From the NCBI RefSeq assembly GCF_000224145.3, contig NC_020168.2, forward strand, positions 5,758,506 to 5,822,505: a DNA stretch of 64,000 nt, read 5' to 3'. This DNA comes from Ciona intestinalis (taxonomy: Eukaryota; Chordata; Ascidiacea; Phlebobranchia; Cionidae). The position numbers and the translations under genes were made by a program. Under the pieces are notes generated by a model. The model worked only from the letters and a program-made list of their open reading frames with translations, was not told the origin of the DNA and did not search any database. Shown in pieces: positions 51,804-64,000 of this stretch (position 1 is its first letter; each line of letters begins with the position of its first letter).

Positions 51804-54800
51804 TCATGATAATTTTCGTTTCCCTCTTTTCTTGAAACCATTCTTCTTATTAACTTTACTTCGATATCCTTTACCAAACCATGAGGGAGCCGGACTTACA
51901 ACACATTGCTGACTAAGCGTTTGCTGTTCTACCTTAGATGACATATCTGCTACACTAACGACTGACTGCCCTGTGACTTGGGAGCTAGCACTGGGGTACT
52001 GGGAATGTGTTACAGCAGGAACGAGGTAGGGCTTTTCATCAAGGACATTTTCTCTATTGGTGTCGGACAAAAAATTGGGTGATTCTATTGGCTGCGGAAT
52101 TAGGGCTGGACCTGGCCATGAAGCAGTTCTGTTTGCGGAACATACGTGAGTATTAATGATGTTGCTTTGTTCTGACAGAGAGCTTTGATGAGCTGTTGAG
52201 ATCGGGTAGGTGATGCTTGTTGTCGTAAACGTTGAAAGTTCATTTAGTTTTGGTTGCCTTGCTAAGCCCCACAAGGAATCTGTATGTCTATAAAGTTCAC
52301 AACATAAAGGTATTATACATGAACGGTTTTTATACATACATTATTTTATACATTTAATCTGTACATGCAGGTTAAATACAGTATTAGACAAATATATTTA
52401 AGCAGAACAAAAATATGCAACTTACTGAAAATATACAGCAGGGACAATGGACAAATACAACATAACTATCTTCATTACTTCATCTACAGATCCTGAAATA
52501 AAATAAAAAGTTTTCAAAGCAAAAGCAAAGATACAAGTCCAACCCAAGCAAAGGAATTACAATAACAGATATAGGTATCTGTGTATACGGTTTATTTAAT
52601 AGGCTTACAAAGCATATAACAATTTAAAATGTTTTACACGGTTGAAAAATAAAAACGGGAAAATATACCATTTATTTTTGAGGTAGCTTGGGAGTCTTTT
52701 GGAGTCCATTGCAAGTTTACAATGTACAGCTTTGGTCGATTTCTCTTTGTTCTATACATTAAAAAAAAGTTCAAAGTTGTGTGATAACCATTGTAGGATA
52801 TTAAAAGTTGATTCATATGGCATTGCTAGTATAACATAATATGTACTTTTGATGTGTAACCTTAAATCAAAGCTGTGGCAAGTGTTTTAAAATATTTTAC
52901 TTAACAAACAATAAAGCTAGAAATTTGTTAACCGGAAACTCTCTGTCACTGTCGGGTTAAACGAACACTAATGCTAACTGTAATTTAATATTACTAAACT
53001 TTGTAATATAGATTCTCTTCATTGTAATAATATGAAGTATGTAGTTGAACAACCTTTCAGTCAGCCACAGTTGCTTGTAAGATCTCAACACCTTAAGACT
53101 TGAACCAAGACACAAAATAAGATCAGCATCATATGCATTCGATTCAGCGCTTTCCCAGTTATGTGGCCATCTAAAATTAAAAAAAAAAACTTGGATGAAA
53201 AATCCCATATGAAAGCAAAAATCTTCTAAAAAAAACTTTTACTAAAAAAATTAGGTGTAACGAAAAGTGTCTAGTGTGGATAACAAACTTATGTTGAAAC
53301 GAGTAAAGAATAAAAGAGTTCGCAGGTAATTTTGATAATTTTAGTACAATTCGATGTTAGATACATAATTCTAAACAACTGGAATAACTCAAGTACTTTA
53401 CACAACTTACGAACATGAACAAGAAAAATAAATTACTGGGAAATCTTGCAGAAATAATTGTACCTTGCATCACTACGTTCACCAAAATGAACAATCGTAT
53501 CTTTCAAACCCTCGTTGCATTTATCGCATGTACGTCCTGTAGAATGTCTTCTTAACGCAGTATGTTCAGTGACGTCAAATAAACGATAATATGTAGCATC
53601 ACAATTTGGACAAATCTGGAGTGGAAAGGTGTACCAAGTTAGTTTGGGATTTTTTTATGTTTTTTTATATGTCTAAGTAGTACCATTTCCAACTACTTGT
53701 TTTATTTTCTATTTCGCACACCTGGTGCTCACTTAAAAGTTGTATTCAACTTTGTGGGTAACTGCTTTCTGGACTTCCGACAATTTTTGTAATTAAGTGA
53801 CAATGTGACAAAATACATTAGTTTGGAGTTTGGACACATAAAATACGAGAAGCATCACATTTTGAGTTTGGTATCTGGTATTTACAAACAATATGAGCAC
53901 CCCTATGACTACTATGTTATGCTATATATTGGTATATAATATACTTACTTCACAAAACATGTTTCCATGCAGTTCTGATAATTTATCCGATGGCACCCCA
54001 CTACGTACGTGAAGACCGTCACAGTTTTGGGAAACAACATGTTGAACAATGTGGTGCCTTACCAATGCTTCTATACACATATGAGTGAATGTGGGAACAG
54101 CACTCACCAAGTTTTGACCTAAAATACAACAAATTTAGAAAAACTCATTATTTGTTTTGCTTTCTGTAGATTAGGTATTCAATATTACCACTTGTGGGGT
54201 TATTTTTACCTATTTTCTGCATAAATTAATGTTCTATGTTACAGTAATCAAATGGAAAATTAAATTTCCACCCGGGATTTTTGGAAGCAACCTAAAAAAT
54301 CAAATAAAAAGGGCTAACAACTTGATAAATATGAACACTGCCAATTGCAATAAATGCCTAATTTATCTCCCTCTTTGTGTACTGCACGTAGGCACCATAG
54401 AACAGGTGATAACATAAAATAAAGTCTGTAAACAGCTTTACACCAATGCAACTCACAACTTAAATTATTAAAAAAAAAGTATTTTTTAAAAAGGGTACAC
54501 ACACTTACATGAATTAACATCCTTTCCTGATTTAAGACGAGTCCAAACTCCATTTGTTCCTCTGTAGTCCGGTATGTTTGCTGCTGTGCTTATCCCAGCA
54601 CCAGTGTAAACTACAGCATGCTTAGCAGTCTGAAGTGCTTTGGCCAAATCAATGCATTTTGCATGTAACGTGACTGGATCATCAAAAACCTGGAATAAAT
54701 TGAATATAACATGAAGATTTTGCTTTTTTTGTGGTTTTTTGTGTATCTGAAAGGTTTTTTGTGTATCTGAAATGGCAGTGACTACTTCCCACAAATAAAT

Positions 54801-55473
54801 TTCTACTTCAAACAAATAAATTTCTTACTTCTTGTGAACGTTGCTTAAGCTTTGAGTAGCTGGAGGCTCTGGCACGTACAGCTTTCACCAGCGAACAGTG
54901 CTCATCCAGGAATAGCTTTTCATCTAAACTATGATGTCTTCGAGCTACCACCTCTCGAATCTGTACATTAATTATTTTTTTTTAAACAGTAGTTACAACA
55001 TCAATTTTAGTAACAGGACTTTTTATTAAAACAGTAGTAGCAACTAGCAAGTAATTAATACTTATAAACCAAAACTGCTAAATGTTTTTACAGTATTAAG
55101 AAGGTAGATACTGTGAACATTTTGAATAATGCTACTGCACCAAACCAAACTCTATTTATTAAGACAACTTCTACTTTTTTTCATATACAAATATATTATG
55201 CTATATATATATATAATTTTTCATATACAACAAATAATATATGCTATAGGCCTATATAATATACTGTTCATACAAAATCTTTTGGACCATACACCATTCC
55301 ATGTATACCTGCTTGGTTAGATCTCGTTTCGTCACCGTAGGAGCAAGTTTTCGAGGTCGCAAAGTACGGGGGGTGGCAACCTCATCCTCAACCTCTTTCT
55401 CTTCGTTGTCAGCGCCGATAAAAACATCGTCAGAACTTCCACACTCCGTTGCTGGCAAGAAGACGCTCTGCAT
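51804..55473 (-). CDS. SIRT7: Sirtuin 7, NAD-dependent protein deacylase
   Basis: Nine exons with consistent phases: 55309-55473, 54829-54960, 54509-54689, 53949-54118, 53464-53615, 53054-53170, 52669-52751, 52426-52492 and 51804-52287; 516 codons. The start is the first ATG in the open frame. Visible sirtuin motifs: [15 protein letters not shown] (from residue 129, NAD binding), QNCDGLH (190), ELHG with the catalytic His at about 210, a four-cysteine zinc site (C218, C221, C246, C249) and [23 protein letters not shown] and the WFGKG plus Lys/Arg-rich C-terminus are signatures of SIRT7 rather than SIRT6. Family role: chromatin and nucleolar deacylase linked to rDNA transcription; the basic tail suits nucleolar targeting. 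It is longer than the ~400-residue vertebrate protein, mainly from a Ser/Thr-rich last exon. It lies 453 bp downstream of the ANKUB1-like stop, same strand, too far apart to claim an operon. Confidence 0.95.
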
Positions 55474-55926
55474 GCTACAAGCATGGGTTGGTGTGGCCAC
55501 TATTCAGCATAATGTATTGTTTAATGCTAATTGTTAACCTAACTCTTAACCATTCTACAAAATAAGGCATTAAGGTTAGAAGTTCGTAACAAAGTTAAGT
55601 TTTGACAGAAATAGATATAAAATATGCTAACGCTTAATGAAGTACAGTGTAAGTGCACAGTGGGGTAATACAACAAAGTTACACAGAAATTTGGTAAACA
55701 AAAGAACAAGTGCACGTTAAAATAACAGTAAACTTGGCAGATACCAACACAGATTTAAACAAAGAATAAAACAGTACATATACCGGTAAAACAATTTGCT
55801 AGTTCCAATACAGTGTATAACTAACAACACAGGCCAAGCTTTTAAACATGTAGGCATACAACTAGTCTTGGCAGCCACTACACATAACTAAACAGGAACA
55901 TGTAATAAAAATAAATAACATTAACA
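55474..55926. other. Short spacer between ANKUB1-like gene and SIRT7
   Basis: 453 bp that must hold the 3' end of the upstream gene and the SIRT7 promoter and leader. No reading frame of note. Confidence 0.5.
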
Positions 55927-58900
55927 TCATGTGCGTTGATGCACAGGATGGCTGGTCATTTCCTCTTGTTTATGATGCTTATATTGTGTGGTTTGCGTGG
56001 AGAGCGGGCTGTCATGGCCGCTTGATTTCACAACTTCAAATGAAATTTTTGAAGTGGACTTTTTGCTAAAAAAAAAAAAATAGAGAAATTATGTATAATA
56101 CATCTTTAAAAAAACAAAAAAAGTTAAAAAAACATTTTTTAATTAACCTATCAGAATTATTATTATAAATTCCTTTTTCATGATAGACTATGACATTTTA
56201 AGATGAAAAATATGTACATAAAACAAACTAATAAATGGTGTTTAATTTCACCTCACCTTTCAGTAACAGACTTTTGGCTGGGTTTTCCAATTACAGGGAA
56301 ATCCTTGGTGAGTTGTGATTTGGTCTCATTTGAATTTTGTTGATCTGTCATCATTGATTTGATGATCGGCTCACTTCGTTTCGAACCAAGTCCTGTGCCT
56401 TGAAACTCCTGTTTCAGGCGAAAAGATAAATACAATACTTTCGTGAGTATCTACTATAGTGAGTATCTACTGAAGACTGCTTTCAGAAGTCTTTTTATGT
56501 ATTTGAACAATATACTATGTACAAACGTACAGTTAAGTTATGTGAATGTGGTTTTGAAAATTGTGTCACTAAACCTTTAACAATTTTATCCCTAATACTT
56601 CGGTCGTGTCACAAAAAGGTTGAAAGAACTGTGTACATGTATCAAACATTACGTACTTGTGGGGGTAGGATTTGACTCTGGTAGATCTGACTTTGCGATC
56701 CTCGCAGACAAGTTTTAGACGAAGAATCATAAAGTTGGTGAGCCATCAACTGATCATGTGAATGAAGAGCAATCTTTTGCATCTTGGAAGCTCGTTTTCT
56801 CCACTGCATATGTGATGTAAACATTGTTATAAAGGTAACAACAGCATGTAAAACAGCAAGCAACACAGATATACTGAACCATAGGCAAAATTTTAAGTAT
56901 TGAACAACTTCATACAAAACTAGTAAAAAATCACAAACTTAAGTTTTTAAACAGAAACTTTTAACAGAAAAGGGAGAGCAACTAGTTCTCCAAGTGATCT
57001 AGCAAATTCAAAATTCTAACATACAAACATGAATAATTATATGCAAGAGTCTAGGAGAGCAAGAATGTATATTTAACCTGAAAGAGGAAAAGTCTTCGCT
57101 CACAAGATTTGTGTCCGGAGGTTGCAGCAGACTGAAGAGGAGTTTCTCCAAGTTTATCTTCAATGCTGATCAAGACTCCTAAAAACATGTTTGCAGAAAG
57201 ACTATTTTATGTTTAGGACAAAAAAATCAAGCTTATGTCGTTAGACTCGTTATATGTCATTATTTAGCACGAAAAATTAAAATTTTGCATATTATGTGTT
57301 TCAAGAGTCAAAATTACTTAAGTGATCATAGGCGATAAACCTTCACCATGTGGATCAGGAATTCTTAAAATCTATGTTTTTAAACTATAGTTTTAATAGG
57401 TTAACAAAATTAATATAAATAAATGAATAAAACTGGTCTTATCTTCGCATGGTGGGGCATTAACAATCTTTATAACACCGATGTTCTGTTTTATACAGTT
57501 CGTGCCCGCTCACGACCATGTATGTAAATTTGTAACTGAATTTTTTTTGGATTTTTTCAATACATTACCTGCACCATGAGCAAGTAGTAAGTCAACACAT
57601 TTATCTTGTCCACCAGCTGCAGCTACATGTAACGCATTCCGACCATATTTAGTGGTGGCAGTAATATCAACACCTGTGCAATAATATACATGAAACTAAT
57701 GACAAGTTTTAATGAGATGTCCTCCTAGCATTCTATTGTTTTAAAATCAAAATTTAGTTAAAAGTGATAAAATTTAAATTTCAGATCTTAAATTTAGTTT
57801 GAGTAAATTTTATGCAATTCGCTAAATTATAGCCATGAAAAAAAGTGATTTATACTCTTTTAACGGCTTAACTGGTATGATAAAACGTAGTGTGTTTTTG
57901 ATGTTTTGTCTGCCACCCTGCAACCCTGCAAGACTTCAACAGGAAATGAAACTTTCTGGATGGCAAATAAAACATCAGATTTACATTACTTTTTTATACC
58001 GGATGAGCTGTTAAAAGAATAATTACATGTCTGGTAGCAAAAGTAACAGAATAGAGTGATTTAAATCACTTTATTCCACCATAATACCTGCTTCAATAAG
58101 TGCTTTCATCAGTTCCACGTTTCCTCTATGTGCAGCAATATACAAAGCAATTGCAGCTCGACCGAGAAACCATTCTCTTCTTACTTGTGCTGTCATTTGT
58201 TCAGTGTTCGGATTCTTAAAATCACTGTCTGCAGTCACGCCCAATTTCAGGACCTAAATAATTACAGTCCTTTTGACAAAAATTTTTACACCATACTGTT
58301 TTAGTGTTTTGTTTCTACATTACATAACTTCAAATTAGAAAATACACAAAAATAAAAACTAAGGATAACAATAATATTTACAAACTATTGCTGTTGAAAA
58401 ATGTTAAACAAATTGTTTAAGGGAACAACACTTTGTCATTATATTTAAAAAATTGTGGCAAACCAAAGCAAACAAGACTAAAATACACCTTCCAATTGCC
58501 AAGCGGTACATTAGGACAATATTTACTGATTTATAACTTTCAAAAAGAAAGTTAAAGAGAATATCACTAAGAACTACATTTGTTTAACATGAAGATAAAT
58601 GATTCATAAACAAATGTCTTACATCAGGAATGTGACCTTTTGCACTTGCATGTATTAAAGAAGACCATGAAGCCCAAATCCTGAGAGTTAATCTTGCTCC
58701 TGATACAACATCGTGGTGTTTCAATGTACTGTTGTCCTCCATATCACCTAGAAACATGAGAAAACCATTAAGTTCTGTGGCTGTGGTGGTACAGATTAAA
58801 AACGTTCCATGTTGGTAAAGAATCCCCCCACAATGTTATCTGCCACCCAATTTACCCACTAACCTCTTACCCCTAACTCCTATAACCACTGAACCCGAAC

Positions 58901-59535
58901 TACTGCCACAACTAGCAATCTCTAACAAAACCCACCAACGAACTACAGGATTCTTCACCAATGCCAAAACTTTCATATCTCTAAGACTAAAAATATTTCT
59001 CTTTGGTTTTAATAAACTTACAAATGATAAACCCAAGTCAAAAGAATATTCAATAGGCCTATATAATACTAAAACTAAATCAATAACAGAGCAATGCAAC
59101 ACTATGGTATACTCATTACAACCAAGTATTCAACAGTCAAGACTACAAACAACTTAATAACTAATAGTAAACAATTGAAACTAGATTTCCGGTAGAAAAT
59201 TTTTGTATATTGACTTTATTCCATGTTTGCCTGCGATTTTTTCGGCCGATGAGATTTTTAAATTTTACTAGAAAAGTAATTTGAACTTCAATTTTTAAGT
59301 ATATTAGGTAACTTAGGTGTTGTAACAACAGCAGAAGAATAAACTAAATAACTATTACTAATATACCTTCATCTAAATACATTATTCTTTGCAAGTGTGT
59401 GGGTATGCCAACAAGCAACTCTAACTTGATTTTCAATTCCTTAATATTGGTTGAGTTACAGACATCTTTGATTGGGAAAACTTCATTGGTTTCCACGGAA
59501 TATACTTCAACAACGAAATGTCTGTTAGAGGCCAT
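55927..59535 (-). CDS. Ubiquitin-like plus ankyrin-repeat protein, ANKUB1-like
   Basis: Eight exons with consistent phases: 59367-59535, 58623-58747, 58088-58253, 57569-57673, 57078-57178, 56657-56803, 56257-56408 and 55927-56065; 367 codons. Residues ~5-83 look like a ubiquitin fold (…IKELKIKLELLVGIP…, then the pattern MEDNSTLKHHDVVSGARLTL). Residues ~85-222 hold ankyrin repeats: GRAAIALYIAAHRGNVELMK, YGRNALHVAAAGGQDKCVDL and LGETPLQSAATSGHKSCERR. The rest is Ser/Gln/Lys-rich and looks disordered. This order (ubiquitin-like, then ankyrin) matches the poorly characterised vertebrate ANKUB1; no biochemical function can be assigned. Starts at the first ATG, directly before the fold. Same strand as HSPA9 and SIRT7 on either side. 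It could instead be another ubiquitin-ankyrin family, so no symbol is given. Confidence 0.82.
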
Positions 59536-60197
59536 TTCAATGTGGTTTAATGCTTAGTTTTGTGTGTTTTCTAACCCCTATACAGACTGTTACCTAAATT
59601 ACAGTTGAAAAGAGTTTACAAAATTGGCCAACATTAGATTTACAACAGTTGTGTGTTAAATTCTTATATTTTGTGGACTTATTGTGAACTAAGAGTAATT
59701 ACCAATTTCTTGCAACAAAAAGTTTTTATACACTAAATACAATGAAACGTATTTCTGGTTTTGGCGTTGAATCAAATAAAATATAACCATGTACACAATA
59801 CTACCACTGTTGCAAATTCGAATAGGAAAATATAATTTGGTGATTGTATTTTGTTTTGTGGATAATTTAATAGGTAGCGTGATACCATGACTTTTTCTTA
59901 TAAACATGAGAACTACTTTGTATTTAAAACAAAGGTATAACTGTTCAAACAATTGAAACTTTAACAGTAAAAAGCAGCTTTAACACTATAGAATAAACCA
60001 TTTGTGTGAGTGCACTTTTAAGTACAGGTGAGAAATGAAAAAGTACACCCAAAGCAAAGCCAACATCCAACTTTTGCAATTGGTAAAAATTAAGTGATAG
60101 TTACAGGTTGTTTGATAGTTTGTACACCAAATGCCATGGTTAGCGTCATACAACATATTGGATTTCTTAAGTGGAAGAATTTTAAAAATAGTTTATT
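59536..60197. other. Spacer between HSPA9 and the ANKUB1-like gene
   Basis: About 660 bp, AT-rich, with the HSPA9 3' end and presumably the promoter of the ANKUB1-like gene. No further gene. Confidence 0.5.
60192..60197 (-). terminator. AATAAA directly after the HSPA9 stop
   Basis: A minus-strand AATAAA begins right next to the TAA stop (60198-60200). If used, the 3' untranslated region would be only some 20 bases; a more distant signal may be used instead. Confidence 0.3.
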
Positions 60198-62249
60198 TTA
60201 TTGCTGTTGCTTTTTTTGGTCATCTGATGAATCTGAAGAAGTTTCTTGCGAAGAACTTTCCGAGCTTCCTCCACTTTGTTCTTTCTCAGCAGCCATCTTT
60301 TTATACGCCATTTCAAAAAGTTTCAAGCTCTTTTGTTGCAAACCGGAGAAGCCTTCACGAATTACTTCAACCGACTGTGTGTCTTTGTTGGCAAGGATCT
60401 CGCGCACTTTGGTGATCTCTTCCTTGATCTGCTCACACTCGTCCTGTGGAAGTTGATCTTTGAACTCTTCCATTTTGGTCTCTGTGTCATGGATAACATT
60501 TTCTGCTTGATTGACAATTTCAACTTTTTCTTTTCTCTGTTTATCTTCCTCCGCATACTCTTCTGCTCGTTTGATCATGTTTTCAATTTCATCCTTGCTA
60601 AGTCCTCCTGATGATTGGATTACAATCTGCTGTTCTCTTCCAGTTCCCTTGTCTTTGGCAGACACATTCACAATGCCGTTGGCATCGATATCAAAAGTAA
60701 CCTCAACTTGGGGGACACCGCGGGGTGCTGGTGGAATACCGACGAGTTGGAATTGTCCGAGCATTTTGTTGTCAAGAGCCATTTCTCTTTCACCTTGATG
60801 GACTTTAATTTCTACTTGTGTTTGACCATCAGCAGCGGTGCTAAAGACCTGGCTTTTTTTAGTTGGAATTGTAGTGTTACGTGTGATCAATTTAGTAAAA
60901 ACGCCGCCGAGAGTTTCAATACCAAGGGACAGAGGTGTCACATCAAGTAGAAGGACATCCGTAACATTTCCAGCAAGCACACCACCTTGGATGGCAGCCC
61001 CCATTGCTACAGCTTCATCAGGATTCACGGCCTTGCTGGCTTGCTTTCCAAATATAGATTGAACAGTGAACTGAACCTTAGGCATCCTGGTCATGCCACC
61101 AACAAGAATAATTTCACCAATGTCACTCTTGGACACTTCTGCATCTTGAATGGCCTTTTCACACGGTTGCACAGTACGTTTGATCAATCCACCAACAAGT
61201 TGTTCCAACTGGGATCTCGACATTTTCAAATTCATGTGTTTTGGGCCGCTTGCATCCATGGTAAGGTATGGTAAGTTGATATCAGTTTGTAACGACGATG
61301 AGAGTTCCATTTTCGCTTTTTCAGCTGCTTCCTTTACCCTCTGAATCGCCATTTTGTCTTTCTTTAAATCCACACCTTGATCACGTAAAAACTCTTTCAC
61401 CAAATGCTCTACAAGAACATTGTCAAAATCTTCACCTCCAAGAAGAGTATCTCCATTTGTTGACTTTACTTCAAACACACCCTTCTGAATTTCAAGCAAT
61501 GAAATATCGAAGGTACCACCACCAAGGTCGTACACGGCTATAATTTTATCTTCTGACTTATCCATGCCATAAGCAAGGGCAGCCGCTGTAGGTTCATTGA
61601 TAACACGTAGAACATTCAACCCAGAAATCTGGCCGGCATCCTTTGTAGCTTGACGTTGAGAATCATTAAAGTAAGCCGGAACTGTTACTACTGCGTTTTT
61701 GACTGGTTGATTAAGGTAACTCTCTGCAGTCTCCTTCATTTTTGTTAAAACAAAGGCGCCGATCTGCGATGGAGAATAACGCTTGCCATCTGTTCCTTCA
61801 ACCCAAGCATCGCCGTTAGTTGCTTTGACAATTTTAAAAGTAGAGGTTTTTAATTCTTTTTGTATTTCGGCATCATCAAATCGTCTACCAATAAGACGCT
61901 TGGTTGCATAAAATGTATTACCGGGATTGGTCACTGCTTGTCTTCTAGCTGGTGTGCCTGCAAGTCGCTCTCCTTCTGGGGTAAACGCAATTACAGATGG
62001 AGTGGTTCGAGATCCTTCAGCATTTTCAAGTACTTTCGCTTGTTTCCCGTCCATCACAGCAACACATGAATTGGTCGTTCCAAGATCAATTCCAACAACA
62101 GCTCCTCGCACTGCTTCGGATGCAAAGGAGCGGCCGATAAAACGATTAGGCAATGTTGCATTATGTGATTGAACGTGATAACCTCTGTGGAGACCTTGAA
62201 CTAACTTTTTATGTTGCAGGCGCACAGACCGACAAACTGTATTCAGCAT
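60198..62249 (-). CDS. HSPA9: Mitochondrial HSP70 (mortalin/GRP75)
   Basis: One uninterrupted 683-codon frame, close to the 679 residues of human HSPA9. The first ~45 residues are Arg/Lys/His-rich with almost no acidic residues, a typical matrix-targeting presequence. Then comes the HSP70 nucleotide-binding domain: [16 protein letters not shown] (about residue 53), [49 protein letters not shown] and [13 protein letters not shown]. The substrate-binding domain follows ([29 protein letters not shown]), then a helical lid and a Ser/Gln-rich tail. Family role: ATP-driven motor of the TIM23 import complex, matrix protein folding and Fe-S cluster assembly. The motifs agree with mitochondrial HSP70/DnaK rather than cytosolic or ER forms. 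It has no introns, unlike all neighbouring genes; all motifs are intact, so if it arose by retroposition it is still functional. Confidence 0.97.
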   Translation of the reverse strand: MLNTVCRSVRLQHKKLVQGLHRGYHVQSHNATLPNRFIGRSFASEAVRGAVVGIDLGTTNSCVAVMDGKQAKVLENAEGSRTTPSVIAFTPEGERLAGTPARRQAVTNPGNTFYATKRLIGRRFDDAEIQKELKTSTFKIVKATNGDAWVEGTDGKRYSPSQIGAFVLTKMKETAESYLNQPVKNAVVTVPAYFNDSQRQATKDAGQISGLNVLRVINEPTAAALAYGMDKSEDKIIAVYDLGGGTFDISLLEIQKGVFEVKSTNGDTLLGGEDFDNVLVEHLVKEFLRDQGVDLKKDKMAIQRVKEAAEKAKMELSSSLQTDINLPYLTMDASGPKHMNLKMSRSQLEQLVGGLIKRTVQPCEKAIQDAEVSKSDIGEIILVGGMTRMPKVQFTVQSIFGKQASKAVNPDEAVAMGAAIQGGVLAGNVTDVLLLDVTPLSLGIETLGGVFTKLITRNTTIPTKKSQVFSTAADGQTQVEIKVHQGEREMALDNKMLGQFQLVGIPPAPRGVPQVEVTFDIDANGIVNVSAKDKGTGREQQIVIQSSGGLSKDEIENMIKRAEEYAEEDKQRKEKVEIVNQAENVIHDTETKMEEFKDQLPQDECEQIKEEITKVREILANKDTQSVEVIREGFSGLQQKSLKLFEMAYKKMAAEKEQSGGSSESSSQETSSDSSDDQKKQQQ

Positions 62250-63271
62250 TTTTATTGAAAATAATTAATAAAGCAAGCACGAAGAAACCTACACAATATT
62301 CTGCGTCAAGAATTTACAGTTTAAAAAATACGAATAAAATAACGAGACTAAACTAATAATCGATTTTTAAAGTATAACCCTCAATGTTACACAACCCACG
62401 ATACAAAATACTGCACAGTTAAGCTCTTCCACCACACGTAAATACCTGTACACGTGAAACACAGCATAGCAACAAGCTTGCGAAACTGGGACATCATTCT
62501 CGACCTTTCGTTTTTACGAAAACGTGCGAAATGACGCAACATCCTTTCAACTTTATTGTCATAGAAATCACATTAAACAAAACCACTAAAAAAACAAAGC
62601 GATTAAAATCAAACTTAAAGCTTAAACAGAGAGTACTATGCTTAAATATATATTTTACTGTGAAGGGGTGATTATTTTAGAGTTATTTAAAACGACACAA
62701 AAAGAATAATCATTTGAAAGGACGTAGTTTACTTATATTTCCACCTAATCTCGAATATGTGTGTTGTAGACAAAAAATATTGGACCGCTTGCACAGTTGG
62801 TTATTGTGAACAACATCAACACCAGAGTCGTATAAACACCGAGTAGTCCAACTGCCGTCTATGTGTGTCCAAAATAGAGCAAAAGTGGTGACTTTGACAA
62901 TGGGTTTAAACGAACTTGTTAAGTTTTGTTTGTGTTTTCCTATTGTGGGAAGGTGTAAAACAGCTTCTATTTACCTTACCAAACATTTTTTAGAAAAAAT
63001 GTATAAATTTAGCGGCATTAAATGACTAAAATGTCGCAAATCAACCGCTTCTAATTCTAATTTTTGACTTTTTTTGACACAGAAAACAAATAACACATGT
63101 TTTTTACATTTTTCAACCTTTAAATTTGTTTTTAGGCCCAAGTTTTTCTGTAATTTACCGAAAAACATACATTTTCCCTATACCTACTGTGTTATTTTGG
63201 ACCCAAATTGCCGTTCAATTTGTGTTTTACGTAACAATGGGTTGGACTACTCGGTATTTCTATGGCTCTGA
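62250..63271. other. HSPA9 upstream region
   Basis: About 1 kb, AT-rich, with the presumed HSPA9 promoter next to its start and the 3' end of the GT31 gene. Short open frames only; no clear heat-shock element array was seen by eye. Confidence 0.5.
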
Positions 63272-64000
63272 TCAACACCAGTGTATTTTGAAGACTTCTA
63301 ATTTGTTAACCATTGAGAGGTGCACCCTCTGCATATTTTGTTTTCTGTATTCCAAAGTCGTTAGAGATGTTTGATAATGCTGTGCGAAACGATATTTGTG
63401 TCCCACAATGTTACTATCGCCTCTGCCAAGTCGGTCTCTTACTATCCCAGTAAACCAAACATCCTCAGCTCTCAACATTCCATGATCGCAGGTTAAATCG
63501 TAAATATCTTTAGCTAAAGCCATAGGTATTACATACATTGGGCCCGAGCAGAACGTAGGAAATGTGCTTGGCGCATACTCTTCGATTGAGACGTAATTTT
63601 TATCATTTATTCCGCGCTGCGGTACATCCCGGACACGATGCTCCTCCCCGCATATAATTGGAAATTGTTCAAATGCATTCTTTTTTCTTCCGTTTTCATG
63701 CGCCGATACGTCGTTCAAAATGTCTTTAAGATTTTTTGATAACTCAAAGAAATCAACCGCTACGTCATCGTCAGTTTTGCTTATGATAATTTGCGTTGTT
63801 AGGTTCTCACTAGCCCATTGTAGTAGCGCAAGTGTCTTATATACCAAATTCCTATCAATATAAGTTATTTGAGTTATATGTACGNNNNNNNNNNNNNNNN
63901 NNNNNNNNNNNNNNNNNNNNNNNNNNNNNNNNNNTAGTCGTAGAACAACACATCTCCGTGCTCTTCAGACTCTTTTATAATCTTCAAGTTCGTATTCTCA
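63272..64000 (-). CDS. GT31 family beta-1,3-glycosyltransferase, 3' part
   Basis: The terminal exon (63272-63851) follows an acceptor (ATTGATAG) and encodes about 192 residues. It holds the metal-binding acidic motif KTDDDV, the SGPMYVIP segment and EDVWFTGI, all characteristic of glycosyltransferase family 31 (beta-1,3-galactosyl- and N-acetylglucosaminyltransferases). The preceding exon is visible at 63935-64000 (IIKESEEHGDVLFYD), which is the conserved segment just upstream of the DxD region. Between them lie an intron and a run of 50 Ns (63885-63934). The N-terminal part, expected to have a short cytoplasmic tail and one membrane anchor for the Golgi, is outside the window. Acceptor and donor specificity cannot be told from this part. 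Confidence 0.85.
63885..63934. other. Assembly gap (50 Ns)
   Basis: A run of unknown bases inside the GT31 gene, probably hiding the intron donor and the last codons of the upstream exon. The true length may differ from 50. Confidence 0.95.

Noticed and set aside
58836-59102. 88-codon frame in intron 1 of the ANKUB1-like gene
   Set aside because: Same strand as the gene but no fitting phase or acceptor; may be part of a dispersed repeat, which I cannot confirm from one copy.
55927-59535. Ankyrin gene near Irx as the Sowah partner of the ancient Irx-Sowah block
   Set aside because: This gene begins with a ubiquitin-like domain and its ankyrins are not at the C-terminus, so it resembles ANKUB1 rather than Sowah; it is also outside the inverted locus.
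51804-62249. Trans-spliced operon of HSPA9, ANKUB1-like gene and SIRT7
   Set aside because: Same strand, but spacers of 660 and 450 bp are much longer than the near-zero spacers typical of Ciona operons.

Overview
The window looks like nuclear DNA of an invertebrate chordate, most probably the ascidian Ciona (robusta/intestinalis type). The reasons are small introns, chordate-type protein families, and many copies of a ~190 bp palindromic MITE of the kind common in Ciona. The species is inferred, not proven.

Layout. (1) 2.8-7.2 kb, minus strand: a complete Iroquois (Irx) TALE-homeobox gene, seven exons, 639 codons (Irx copy A). (2) 7.2-40.4 kb: a 33 kb gene-poor interval. I see no convincing gene in it. 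It holds two pairs of near-identical elements of 142 and 165 bp, each pair inverted, plus MITEs. (3) 40.4-49.3 kb, plus strand: a second Irx gene with the same seven-exon structure (copy B), whose first exon has a one-base frame inconsistency. (4) 51.8-63.9 kb, all minus strand: SIRT7 (nine exons), an ANKUB1-like ubiquitin-domain plus ankyrin gene (eight exons), a single-exon mitochondrial HSP70 (mortalin/HSPA9), and the 3' part of a GT31 glycosyltransferase that runs into an assembly gap and the window edge.

Main observation. The Irx locus is a nested, head-to-head inverted duplication. Reading outward from about 24.7 kb, the matching pairs are 20.6/28.9 kb (165 bp, 3 differences), 13.5/30.3 kb (142 bp, 3 differences), the homeobox exons with the short intron between them, most of exon 5, and an intron-6 element at 3.8/47.4 kb. 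The sequence between these pairs does not visibly align. The two 33 kb-spaced genes therefore share duplicated non-coding elements as well as exons, which suggests a shared regulatory block. Near-identity of silent sites and of a 73 bp intron in the homeobox region, with diverged sequence on both sides, points to gene conversion between the copies.

The downstream housekeeping genes (chromatin deacylase, mitochondrial chaperone, Golgi enzyme) have no evident functional link to Irx.
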